From Zerene cesonia (taxonomy: Eukaryota; Arthropoda; Insecta; Lepidoptera; Pieridae), in NCBI RefSeq assembly GCF_012273895.1, contig NC_052115.1:1612001-1676000 (forward strand): a DNA stretch of 64,000 nt. Direction: 5' to 3'. The notes under the pieces are model-generated. The model worked only from the letters and a program-made list of their open reading frames with translations, ran no database searches and was not told where the DNA came from. Positions 50,501 to 61,200 of this stretch are shown here, piece after piece (within the stretch, counting starts at the first letter, position 1; each line of letters opens with the position of its first letter). The translations under genes were made by a program, and so were the position numbers.

Positions 50501-53500
50501 AATCTGTGCGATGGCCACAAAGGACGATTGGACCAGCATCACTCGATCCCTGATACCGGAATGGCACAGTTCAGATGTTAACGCCAAGAATGGGCTAAAC
50601 GAGGCCGCAAATCTGTTTGAAGATAACATGTTAATTGGCGTGTTTACTAATCACATCACACTTCACACTAACTGAACACCTTTGTTATGTGGTTAACGCA
50701 CTTAAATTCGGATAATCATTCCATCGGTTTCTTGTGAAAACAAAAAGTATCCGAATAGCAGAGGCTAACTTACACCTAAGACAGAATCGATCAGTGGAAC
50801 TAGTTTGGAAGATGTATGCCGTATGTCCAAGACAATATGGAACTAATGATATTTATTTCGTAATAATCACGATTTTAATTCTAACATTACCTTCTGTTAT
50901 CTTGACTCTCATCAGATTTAGAAGCTAATACTTAATTTTTTATATAAAATAAAAACATTTTGAAATTGATAAAAAAATCACTAAAAGTTCTATGAAGAGA
51001 AATCAATATCACTAAGAAGCATAGAAATTATTAAAAAATCTAACTACTTACAGCAATCCCTCAAAAAACTTCGATGTTACTAGAACGTAATATCTCTGGC
51101 TCAAACCAGAAATAACGGTAAAAATGAACATTCCAAAAAATCCATAAACTATAAACCGTTTTCGACCGAATGTGTCAGTTAAAAATCCAGCTACTGATGA
51201 TGACACAATCATTCCTGAAACAAATAAATACAACATATATTATGTTTAGTATATGCATTTAAAATTGTTACTGGAATAGATTTTGCACAAAAATTAAATA
51301 TTGGTAAAGTATGGTAGTTCAGAATAAATACTATTTTATTAAAAAGCAGGTAATCAAATTTTATGCAAAGTGGACTTTGAACTGCATTATTTCAGAACAT
51401 TAATTATGCCAAAAAATGTAAACCATAAATATACAAAAAGAGTTTACAAACTTCAACATATAAACGATAGCAAATAAAATATTAAATAAACAAAATACTT
51501 CAATGGAAAAACGTTTAAAAACGGATCCAGAAGAGTGACTAAAATTTTATTTCAGAACTTTTGAGTTTTCTTTTTATTGTATCAATTTGCCTCCAAATTG
51601 CCTGCAGGCAACAATTTCATTGACACGAAGTGAACGCTACGTGTTATTTTTTAATCTGTGATACATCTGAAATCGATCTGCGAAAATACTATGACAAAAA
51701 AAGCATGGTAAAAATAGCTTGTGACCCTATAGCCTATCAAATAAAAAACATTATAAGGACCATTCAAGAAAATATTAATAATTTTTCAGTCGCTTATCCA
51801 TGTGCGAGCATGTCAAATAAATATACATAAAAACACTCCACCCAATTTTGGACAGCGATTAATATAACTAGCCTCTTTTCCCGGCGGGTTTACCCGGGAA
51901 AAAGAAATGACACACACAAATAACTTTGTGATAAAATAATTTTTAAAATCGTTTCAGTAGGTCCAGAGAATAACGTCTGGGATAACCCTACAACGTCAGA
52001 ATTTCATAAATTATCAAACTTTTCCTCTGTTTAATATTAGTATAGATATTAGGGTAAATACCTACACACCCTCATAGGAGGCCTGTGTCCCAACAGTGGG
52101 AACATATGGGCTGATGATGATGATGATGATGATGAATAGGGTAAATCGTTAAAGCACACATGTAGTATATCAACTAAACAGGAAATTTTTAAAGTAATAA
52201 AGATAATATCATCTAAAGGCATTTATATTAGGTCAATGAAAAATTTAATATCACCCCTTCATCATATAGAACGCTTGGTGTCTTATAAAGTTGGATAAAA
52301 TTATCGAGGATTTTCATTAATCACATTTTATGAACGACTTTCCATTTAATATTTTACTCAACTTTTAATATGGCAAAACTTGATGAAGATTAAATAAGGC
52401 CAATTTATTGTGGGATCATTCATCTTGATTGGATGAATATTTTGTAATACATTCCCTCGGTTTGATTTTACGCGATTAGAGTATACATATAGAAATTTAA
52501 TGTTCAATATAATAGGTAGAAGTAGGCACTTATAATCACCAAATACGTCTTCAAAAATGAAGTTTTGTTGGTGTATAAAACTTACGTTTTCTGCCTTAAG
52601 TGGGCAACTGAGCTGGTGGTTCGCGTGATGGTAAGCGATCACCACCGCCCATGAAAGAGGCAGTGCTTTTACAAATGCGCTCCCCGCTTTAAAAGGATAA
52701 GGAAATTATTGTCGACTGGAAAGAAGGAATGGACGGGGAAGTATGAGGAAGAGGAAACAGGCCTCCTCACGATGACATTATATGTTTTGTCTTACATGCC
52801 AGTAATACGCAATCTTGAATATCGTCAAGTCGTTGTACTATAATTATCTATTATTATAACTTTTCAAGTTATTTATTTAACATTTCCTTATCTAGTTCAA
52901 ATAGACAACAATTTATACGTATAGAAATTGTAGCTACACCCCGCGGTTTCACCCGCGTAAGTCCGTATCCCGTAAGAATATCGGGATAAAAAGGTGCCTA
53001 TATGTTATTCTAGTTGTCCAGCTATCTACATACCAAATTTTATTGCAATCGGTTTAGTAGTTTTTGCGTGAAAGAGCAACAAACACACACATCCTTACAA
53101 ACTTTCGCTTTTATAATATTAGTAGGAAGTAAAATGCGAATCGGACTCGACACTAAGGGTCCCTAACAAATTAACTAAAAAGCATCAGCGAAAACAAATT
53201 GGTCCGCTTTTTTATTATTTTCTTCATTATAGAGATAACAGAAATACACCATCTCTAATAATTTTAACTGTCAACTATCACGGTTCACGAGATATAGCCT
53301 GCTGACAAACGGACGAACAGACATACAGAGAGACGGACAGCAAAATGTTATATAATATCTCGTTTTAGCTTTTGGGTAGTTAAAAAAATTTTTATATGAT
53401 CCATCGAATGAATTGAATGAAATGTATTAATTGACATGTTAAATATAAGAAATATTAAGGAATAGAAAATATTCTATCGCAGTATTCAAACTCGTGTCAT

Positions 53501-55865
53501 TCGCAATACCGTGGCAATGACGTATGACGCGGGTTCGAATCCCGTCGCGTTATCTATTTGTTTTGACATAGACATAACAAACATCTATTCACACGCAGAA
53601 CACAAACATATATCTAGTCTTTAAAAAATCTCGTTTATACAGTAAATGAATGCTCTAAAGCTTAAAGTAAAATGTTGAATTGTACTGATAATTAATTGAC
53701 TCACCAACATACGGTATAGCATTCAGCACCCCTTTTTGTAACAAGCTCATATTCAAATCGCATTCAGCTATAGGCAATATATATGGAGTGTTCATGGACA
53801 CAGCCAATCCACACGTATAACCTACATAAGCTGATAGCAGTAGCTTCACGTGGAAACGTCCAAAACCACACTCTTTTAACGCTAGGTTTACTTCTTGCAT
53901 CGCTGTAGGTATATTGTGTTCGGGATCATCTTGGGCTGAAATTAAACGGAATTAAATTCGTATTTTGCATCAAGAACACGGTACACAATCTATACTAATA
54001 TTATATAGCTGAAGAGTCTGTTTGAACACCCTAATCTCAGGAAGTACTGGTCCGTTAAGAAAAATTATTTAATTGTTAGATAGCCCATTTATTGAGGAAG
54101 GCTATAGCCTATAGATGTACCACAGGCGAAGCCTGGGCGCTAGACTTCTACATTTGTAAACCTATATAAATCTATAGAATGTATTTAAGGCTATAGAAAT
54201 CTATCATCACTATATAGTATAAAGCAAGTCGCTTCCCGCGTCTGTCCCTATGTATATATCATATCTTTATGACTACGCGGCTTTTGATGGGTTTTCAATA
54301 GATAAAGATTCAAGAGGACAGTTTATATATATAATGACATCCATTGTACTAATTCGAACATACAGCGTGCGAAGTCGCCGGCAAAAGATAGTATGTTAAT
54401 ATACTGTAATATATTTCTGGCCGCTTGAGTTTCTTGTGACACTGGAATAATGTTTTTACCAGTTAATTAATTTTGGTCGTTTTAAGATTATTTATTACGA
54501 AGACATACTTTTAATTTATAGTTTTCTGGATTGAAATACAACATATTTCTTATTCCAATTTTGATAACGAGGCGAGGTAACATTTTTTTCTATTCTTAAA
54601 AAATTAATCAAGATAGAAATTTAAACTTAATAATAAATTATATGTCTATTATTTATATCTATTATATATTTAAAAATTAGAGTAGACATTGATTAATCCT
54701 ATTAATATCAATGATACTATCTTTCTTTATCGAGTAAATGTATGTTTGTCACGCATCCGTTTAAAAACAGCTATTCCGATATGGATAGCATTTAGCCAAG
54801 TGATAAATTAGAGTCTGAATATACGTGAAATAAATGTAGCTGTTTACATATTGTTTTATATATTTTACGGAACACTCCGAATCTATTCAATTGCATAAGC
54901 AGAAATAACACTAAAATAATAATGCATTATACATAACTTCTGAATAATACCTCAAAAATTCTTCAACTATGTACTTTTTTCTAGCTTCAGACACGTTTAG
55001 TGTCTAAAGTAGGACAAGCCTGTATCTTAGACAATAGGTACTACTCGTCATACACGATTTTATGGTAAGTGCTCAGTCTGAACCTGGTATTGCAAACGTT
55101 TCACTACAATTTCATAATTTTTTGAAACGTTTAATGAAACAAAGGACAAAAAGTAAAGTAAAAAGAAAAAATGTTATTACATATTAAGACATGTCCCTGG
55201 CTTTTAAAAAAATGCGCCTCTGATTTACAATTAGCAAATATTATTAAATTAAAAGACTTAATAGAGATATGTATAATCAAGTAATTCCAAAATTGTAGAA
55301 AAATTACGTCATTACAAAATAAATCCGCATAATACAAAGTAAACTCCCGATCGAACCCGAACGAACGATCTTATAACTCAAATGGCAATCAATCAAAAAA
55401 TAGGCCGATACTTTGTTTCTACTTTCTATATTCGTATTAAAATAACGACCTTGGAAAACCTTATGACAATTAAAATATTACAGTAAAATTTAACTCATTG
55501 CCTTAATGGAAGAAAAAAAAATTAACTGTCATTATAATAGAAAAATGATTATCTCTACTGAGCTGTCATTAATCTTAATATAGTCTGTGGACCTATATAC
55601 AGGCACAAACGTCAATGAAATTGTCAATTTAAATAATTAAACCTTATTGGGTGAAGCCATTCACTAAGAAAAGAATAAGTGATAAATCCGTTTTCACCAA
55701 ACCAATTGTAAGACGTCTTTTCTTTAACTTTATTGATATCCTAAATAGAATAGCATTTAATACTTTAATTTCGCTTTGAAATATAAATGGTAATTGATGT
55801 GTAAATACTTGATAAAAGTCATACATACAACTTTGTCCCAAAACCTTCAAATCTACCTCACTCAT
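44541..55865 (-). CDS. SV2/SVOP-like MFS transporter, gene A (complete, 10 exons)
   Basis: Joined exons (minus strand order): 55829-55865, 53705-53935, 51052-51214, 50431-50612, 49500-49684, 48822-48991, 47416-47572, 46428-46702, 45469-45596, 44541-44584. They total 1572 nt in one frame, 523 residues plus TAG. All nine introns are GT-AG and all phases match. The protein has about 12 predicted membrane segments. It carries the MFS loop 2-3 motif GFLTDTFGRKR (residues 99-109) and PESPK (231-235), as in sugar-porter/SV2 relatives. A loop after TM7 has Cys350, Cys373 and sequons at N344 and N366, and a second-half motif reads NRVGKK (about 405). Family knowledge places it among SV2/SVOP-like organic ion or solute transporters, often labelled 'synaptic vesicle glycoprotein 2-like' in insects. 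Substrate and tissue cannot be read from sequence. Gene B upstream is its paralogue. The least certain part is the 12-codon first exon. Confidence 0.88.
45086..45428 (+). repeat. Dispersed repeat family M, full length, inside gene A intron 9
   Basis: Complete from 'atgtcacagtcggcaatgg' to 'cgtgctcgactaccacatac' and an A-run. It ends 40 bp from the donor side of exon 9, antisense to the gene. The plus- and minus-strand open frames across it are not genes. Confidence 0.75.
45469..45596 (-). CDS. Gene A exon 9 (TM11-12 region)
   Basis: 128 nt, residues 467-510, SLAMGLIMTAGRMGTLIG... to LAGLML. Acceptor tttcag, donor GTGAGC. Same length as gene B exon 9. Confidence 0.9.
46428..46702 (-). CDS. 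Gene A exon 8 (TM8-10 region)
   Basis: 275 nt, residues 376-467, starts VRSGDETYLN, contains NRVGKKNLFLV (second-half MFS motif), ends PTSY + AG. Acceptor attacag, donor GTTGGT. Same length as gene B exon 8. Confidence 0.92.
47416..47572 (-). CDS. Gene A exon 7 (extracytoplasmic/lumenal loop)
   Basis: 157 nt, residues 323-375, YNVLRLWFPQLSTIVENY... with two cysteines and two N-glycosylation sequons (NGT, NAS). Acceptor ttttag, donor GTATGT, phase 0 end. Confidence 0.9.
47669..48668. other. Assembly gap (1000 N) in gene A intron 6
   Basis: The exons on both sides (48822-48991 and 47416-47572) join in frame exactly as in gene B, so no coding exon needs to be hidden in the gap. True intron length is unknown. 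Confidence 0.97.
48822..48991 (-). CDS. Gene A exon 6 (central loop and TM7)
   Basis: 170 nt, residues 267-323: a charged cytoplasmic stretch YANLWKDTMKQDIDETPEGE, then hydrophobic LLWYLLLFCFINFF. Acceptor aacag, donor GTGAGT. Confidence 0.9.
49500..49684 (-). CDS. Gene A exon 5 (TM6 and PESPK motif)
   Basis: 185 nt, residues 205-266: LNTWNYYLLIMSFWSLLASI, then FIPESPKYL and KYNEARSVLIQIY. Acceptor tttcag, donor AAG|GTATAT. The 57 bp upstream of the acceptor separate it from a family M repeat. Confidence 0.92.
49741..49903 (-). repeat. Dispersed repeat family M in gene A intron 4
   Basis: Runs 'ccttctttccaatcgtctat' to 'cagttgcccgctatgacata'. Same strand as the gene and close to the exon 5 acceptor. 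Confidence 0.75.
50431..50612 (-). CDS. Gene A exon 4 (TM4-5)
   Basis: 182 nt, residues 144-205: FAASFSPFLALTSELC, then SGIRDRVMLVQSSFVAIAQ. Acceptor caaacag, donor GTAAGT. Same length as gene B exon 4. Confidence 0.92.
51052..51214 (-). CDS. Gene A exon 3 (TM2-4, MFS motif A)
   Basis: 163 nt, residues 90-144: GMIVSSSVAGFLTDTFGRKR, then TM3 and KFFEGL. Acceptor gtttcag, donor CT|GTAAGT. Confidence 0.93.
51868..52047 (-). repeat. Helitron-like repeat in gene A intron 2
   Basis: It begins 'ctagcctcttttcccggcgg' with a GC hairpin (cccgg/ccggg-type) and ends near 'taatattagtatagatatt'. Diverged. Confidence 0.5.
52068..52136 (+). repeat. SINE family S 3' fragment in gene A intron 2
   Basis: 'ctcataggaggcctgtgtcc' and a (GAT)n tail at 52114-52135. 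Confidence 0.75.
52588..52765 (+). repeat. Dispersed repeat family M in gene A intron 2
   Basis: 'gggcaactgagctggtggtt', 'gatggtaagcgatcaccacc' and 'gactggaaagaaggaatgga' in order. Confidence 0.75.
52931..53127 (-). mobile_element. Lep1-type Helitron in gene A intron 2
   Basis: Hairpin (ccgcggtttcacccgcg) and the TCCTACTAATATTATAAA end preserved; the terminal CTAG side reads 'tagctacacc'. Confidence 0.78.
53460..53660 (+). repeat. Diverged tRNA-containing MITE-like copy in gene A intron 2
   Basis: Box B-like 'gcgggttcgaatcccgtcgc' (53529-53548), then 'aaaaaatctcgtttata' matching the end and flank near 2385-2402. The D-arm side is degraded. Confidence 0.5.
53705..53935 (-). CDS. Gene A exon 2 (N-terminal loop, TM1, start of TM2)
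   Basis: 231 nt, residues 13-90: QDDPEHNIPTAMQEVNLALK, then ECGFGRFHVKLLLSAYVG (TM1). An internal ATG (AMQEV) lies in this exon, but the frame stays open back to a good acceptor (ttcag), so the start is more likely in exon 1. Donor GTGAGT. Confidence 0.9.
54196..54396 (+). repeat. Helitron-like repeat (subfamily H3) in gene A intron 1
   Basis: 'agtcgcttcccgcgtctgtc' near the start and 'gtgcgaagtcgccggcaaaa' near the end; related to 62926-63112. Confidence 0.5.
55829..55865 (-). CDS. Gene A exon 1 (start codon)
   Basis: ATG at 55865-55863, MSEVDLKVLGQS plus one base, donor T|GTATGT. The one leftover base (T) completes Ser13 with CC at the start of exon 2, so phase fits. An A at -3 suits initiation. 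It was chosen by phase and donor quality, not by homology. Confidence 0.65.
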
Positions 55866-55871
55866 TTTCAC

Positions 55872-56623
55872 TTCTATTATTTAAATGATCTTTAAAATAA
55901 TGTGCAAAAATAACACCTAGCCCTTCAAGCTGATAAACGTGCGATGCTACTGTACCAAATGATGTTTCAAATTATTTATTATCTTTTCAACCTTGGAGTG
56001 AGAAAACAATTTTATCTTGAGCCATCAAATTTCTCACCACAAACTCACAAGCCGCGCTTCACATTCCGTTATATCATAGAGGAAGTTCAAACAAAATTGG
56101 TTAATGAATGTTTCTTTAAGATAAATTTGTATCCGTACTATTGTAAATTATTCTGGTGTCATACATTGATACGTATTGCGACATTTAACTACATAATTAC
56201 TAAGCAAAATAGATTACCGAAAAATAAGAAAGTGACATTTATTACAACACCTACGCATCCAATATCATTTATTTGGAAAGCTGTGTACCGCAAATAATTA
56301 GAAATGAATATTAATAGTAACGTGATGAGAATGATATTTATTAATTAGTCAAAGACGGTACTATTTATGTGTTTACTGAAGGTCCAAGATCACAATTGTA
56401 ATAGATTATTTCCTATTACTTTGACCGTGTTACCATGGTAACAATTGCCTGGAATTTTTTGAGCAAAATTTTCTTCAGGTAATTTTACATAAAGGCAATT
56501 TTATAATTACATACATCAGTATTGGTAAACATGTATAAGTAGAAGGTAAAAATTATCAATAAAAATATATAACAGTTTGTTTATATCAAAAAATTTTCTT
56601 ATTATACTGTTCTTAAATGATGA
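55872..56623. other. Upstream flank of gene A
   Basis: It should contain the promoter and 5' UTR of gene A, but I see no clear TATA box or initiator that I would defend. A 117-codon plus-strand frame (55944-56297) has no recognisable domain. Confidence 0.4.
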
Positions 56624-56812
56624 CTAGCTGTAACCCGCAGCGTCACTCACCTGGTACCCGGGTAAAAGCCTCTGTGTTAATATAGACTCTATCTATCTTT
56701 GCACCAAATTTCATACATATGCGATGAGCAATTTTCGAGAAAAAGAGTAACATACATCCATACATCCATCCATCTATACATACAAACTTTCGCATTTATA
56801 ATATTAGTAGAA
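56624..56812 (-). mobile_element. Diverged Lep1-like Helitron
   Basis: 'ctagctgtaacccgcagcgt' end and 'cgcatttataatattagtag' end, with a (CATC)n-rich middle at 56757-56780. Confidence 0.65.
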
Positions 56813-57129
56813 CGAACTTGTAAGTCGAATTCTAACAAGCACCCGTGGCCCCTTCACTTATGCGGCTCGATGGAATAGATGGAACACAGTAGGGTTTTAG
56901 TTGGTAGGAATCCGAAATAACCCACGATCTCTTCCCCGGGGGCCGTGGGTATATATACAAGAATTCCCCACTATAAAATAAATAAAAAAAGGATGACCTT
57001 GTAAAAACTGGAACGACGTTAAGAGCCATATAGTGAACAGATAGATAGATACATATAAAAAAATAGTCTCCGTATACGCATTCTGAAACGGAGGTAATAT
57101 TGAAAAAATAAGCTATTCATGGACATGGA

Positions 57130-57176
57130 TGAATAAAAACATTGTTATTGTTAGTTTATAACAATGTTTTTATTCA
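57130..57176. repeat. Perfect 19-bp inverted repeat
   Basis: Arms 57130-57148 and 57158-57176 with a 9-base loop (tgttagttt), 20 bp from a Helitron end. Confidence 0.93.
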
Positions 57177-57195
57177 GCTTGAATATTATGAATAA

Positions 57196-57394
57196 CTAGC
57201 TGCGCCCCGCGGTATCACCCGCGTAAGTTTATATCCCGTTAGAATATCGGGATAAAAATTGCCTATATGTTTTTCCAGTTATCTAGCTATCTACGTACGA
57301 AATTACATTGCGAGCGGTTCATTAGTTTTTGTGTGAAAGAGTAATAAACATACACACGTCATCACAAACTTTCGCATTAATTATATTAGTAGGA
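57196..57394 (-). mobile_element. Lep1-type non-autonomous Helitron, complete
   Basis: 199 bp, CTAGCTGCGCCCCGCGG end and TCCTAATA-type end flanked by A and T; hairpin mostly intact (one mismatch). Confidence 0.8.
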
Positions 57395-57530
57395 TTATTC
57401 CTTTTTTTAATAAATCTAGTTTGATGAATAAATGATTAACACTATATTTCAATCTATAGCCTTCTAGATCTAAAAATACCCTAGAAACGGTCATAGTAAA
57501 ATACAGCTATCTAAGAACAAAATATCCATT

Positions 57531-57630
57531 AACGTCGGCCGTCCGTTGAAAATTGTTTCTACGTGAGCGCCGAGGGATATGTAAGGCTTAATTAAGTTCT
57601 TAATTACTGTTATGAGACTGTTAGTTGTTA
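57531..57630. promoter_or_regulatory. Candidate conserved element downstream of gene B
   Basis: Partner of 43961-44070 (shared GTGAGCG and TTAATTAAGTTCTTA). It lies 0.54-0.64 kb beyond the stop of gene B, the matching place relative to its gene. Confidence 0.3.
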
Positions 57631-58166
57631 TCGATTTCATTAAACTCTCGATTTGTGCGCAATTTTATGGGACTGCGTTGAAACCATTTGCTTTTATTGC
57701 TTCGTGTTTTAAATTTTTACAAATGTATTCGTTGTAATTATGTTGGGGAGTATCAAAATGTTTTCGGTTAAAATGCTTATTGTTTTTTGTTATATTACAG
57801 GCAATATGTTCTATTTTTTTTATTTTATTGGGTTTAGCATAGCTTAAACTTTCTAGTCGTAGAAACATAAAGGTATATTCTACATTCCAAACAATAATAT
57901 TCCATTTACCAATATTTCAACATTTTTCTGACGATATTGTAGTCTTGTGTTTTCATTACTTAATTTTTCAATGGTACTTTATTAGGTTAAAAGTAAAAGA
58001 CTTTGTACAGGATAAATTATATGTAATGTCACTAGCTGATCTTGGTTGCAAAATCTTATTATAAATTATTTAAATATAGCATACTTATATTACATTTGAA
58101 TAAATCCGATGTACTAACTTAATGATCGTTTCCTGAGTAATCGTGTATTTTGTGCTATAACTAATT

Positions 58167-58219
58167 TCAAGTATCATTTTTATTCTTGGCTGGTAAAAAC
58201 AATGCCAGTGAAGTAATAC
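58167..58219 (-). CDS. Gene B exon 10 (C-terminus)
   Basis: Completes Gly, then ITSLALFLPAKNKNDT and TGA. Acceptor tttcag. Confidence 0.87.
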
Positions 58220-61200
58220 CTGAAACAGAATACATTTAAATAGTTTGAAGAATCTTAAATAAAGGCAACAGATATAAAAATCAAATAACTAATAACAATT
58301 ATATGTTAAGTAACAATCAAACAGAAAAAATTAATAAATTCATAGCCACATTAAAGCAGGATATTATGCCATCTTATAACATTTATCAGTATAAAAGTAT
58401 TAACAAATACGTACCGAATAAAAGGCCTGCTAAAGAAAATAGTGGTACAACACATCCTATGTTCAACAATATTGGAAACATGACATTCCCAAATAAGGTC
58501 CCAGTGCGACCCGCCATCATTATGAAACTCATTGCTAGCGACCTGTAAATTAATATCGGTATACTTATGTATATTACATACGGCGTTCCACAGGGGTCTT
58601 TAATGGGCCAATGTTATTTCTAATTTATTTTAATTAACCAAATATAAATGATGATATAGGCTATTATTATTCAAAAGTAAATTAAAAAAGTAGGTAAGCT
58701 ATAAATTGGAAGCCTGATTTCACTTGTTATAAACCAATAATGTGTGATTGTTTGAAGGCAAAAAATGAATGAAAAATAATAATAACAAAATGAATAAATA
58801 AATGTAACGACAGTACGATTTGAGTAAGTAAAAAATAACGTATGCAATATCCTTCGATTTACATTATATGAGATTACACGTATGTTCTACAAATTTAAAG
58901 CTGTGATAGAAATTTAAAGATTCAAGATTAACACTCAAGGTCTAAATTACTTCTGCAATTACCCAAGTAATCACCGATTAAACAATCTTTACTCGCCTGC
59001 CACTAGTTGGGAAATACTCCAGTACCATAGCCTGAGTCAGACTTATCATTGCCCTGGCAGCCGATACGTCAATAGAGAATAATGATACCAGCTCTGTTTT
59101 AGACGCCGCCCATCGCAACCCAACCGTGCAGCCCGTGGATATCAAGCCACAGATTATAAGTAGATTCTTTTTACCCAGTTTATTCACTAGCAAACTCGTT
59201 ACTATGTTCGGAAGGATGCAAATAAAGCCTAATATGACGGAATTCAAATAGGTCTCAGTACCACTGCGTACCTGGGAACAGAAAATGTTGGTGTTTTTTT
59301 CGTGATGTTAACTGTACAAATAGATAAATTGCGTTTGGTAAAACAACGTCACTTAATACATTATATTTTATACAAGACCAGCTTCCCGCCTGCGGGTTCG
59401 TCTGCCTCCGTATTGTTTTTATTTTTTAAACCTTCTCTGAACCTGGACTATACAAAATGCAACAAAACCATGATTATAAAAATCAGACCAGCCATTCCCG
59501 AATTTTAGCAGACAAGAGCAATTGATTTTATATATAAGATAATCAATAGCTGTTATTATGTGTTTTCTTGGAACTTACATAAATTTTTTTGTGTTTATTT
59601 TATTTGTAATGTTAGAACATATTTTCTAAATAACATTATTTAAACAGAATTTCTATCCTTTCGCCATCTCATATATGTATATTATGATTTAATACCATCC
59701 TCAAATTATTTTCTTAATTGCCTTATTTTTGCTCACCCACTATTTTATTTATTTTTTTTCCTGTTACTTTAAGGGTTCCCTGGTAGAGATCGCTACCTAG
59801 CGTTAGGACCGCCTTTTGATTACTTAATGTAGTTCAGTTTTTCTTTGTTTTTTATAAGCAATGCAATGTCTAGCAATAAGGCCGCCTTTTGTACAAAATA
59901 TCATTGTGCCATATTATATATTTTATATACATCGTGCCATATTCTGTTTTGTACAATAAAGTATTATAAATAAATAAAAATAAACAAATAAATAAGCAAT
60001 AAAGAATTAAATTTAATTTCATTTCATTTCATCTCATTTCATCAAAAGTTTAAGTCGTCTTAGCCTTCTAGTGTGTTAACATAATCTTAAAATTAATTAA
60101 TATAATATAGACTAACTAGCGACCCGCCCCGGCATTGCACATCTACAAAAATACGTGATATATACATATAAACCTTCCTCTTGAATCACTATCTATTATA
60201 AAAAAACCCATCAAAATCTGTTGCGTTAATTTAAAGATCTAAGCATACAGGGCTACAGATTTTATGTTATAGGATGTAGTAGTAATAAGAATTAAAGAGG
60301 AAAAAAACAAACAGCAAACATTACTCACAGGAACACATGTTGTCGTAATATTTGTTAGTCTGTACCTCAGATCTAATGTATACGCGTCTAACATATAACA
60401 GAAGTCCTCTGAGTCATCGTGACGATAATGTTCCACGATCGCTGACAGCTGAGGAAACCACAGTCTAAGAACGTTGTATCTGTAATTAAGAAGCCGTAAT
60501 TTCGTGAACTAGAGACGGAAGTGAATTTAGACTGTGGTATAGTATGTTTTTTTTGGTCTTTACTAAAAATTATTGCATTTACGTAACCTTGGTAAATGAA
60601 AGCAATAGAACCTATTGATGCGTTCAATCCCCGTAATCGATAGTAATATTGAATTCGACAAAACTGGACATAAATCCAAGGAAGATTGATGATGTGTTTT
60701 ATAAATAAAACCAATCAGTAATTTATCTCTAAAAGGGTCTCATTCCCTGTTCACTATGGATCAACATCGTATAAAACACAGAATTCTAAAGATACATTTT
60801 GAAAGCCAATGTATTTTATAAGCTCAATATACTCTCAAAATTCATGAAACTTACTGCTGCATTGTAAAAAAGTTGATTGAACAAAAGAAAAGAAGATAAA
60901 GCAACAAGGGTTTTTGAAATATTGGCCTGATGTTTTCCAAACCCGCAGACAATTTCTCTCTCGTACTCATTTTGCTTTCTTCAATTTCAAAAACTTGTTT
61001 CGTTTTATCTTTCCACAAATTAGCATACTGTAAATTTAATTTGAAACATGAATGAAGATGTATTGCGATCGTGAAGAATTTTACTATTCATTGAATGAGT
61101 GATTTACTTAGAAATTGAAATATGAAAATATCTTAGGTCTGAAAACTGTTTGTCGGTATTCATTCAAAGCAGCAAAAAGGTTTTGCAGTGAGCTACAATC

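Noticed and set aside
55944..56297. 117-codon ATG frame on the plus strand upstream of gene A
   Set aside because: No recognisable domain, AT-driven composition, no splice context; similar lengths arise by chance in such DNA.
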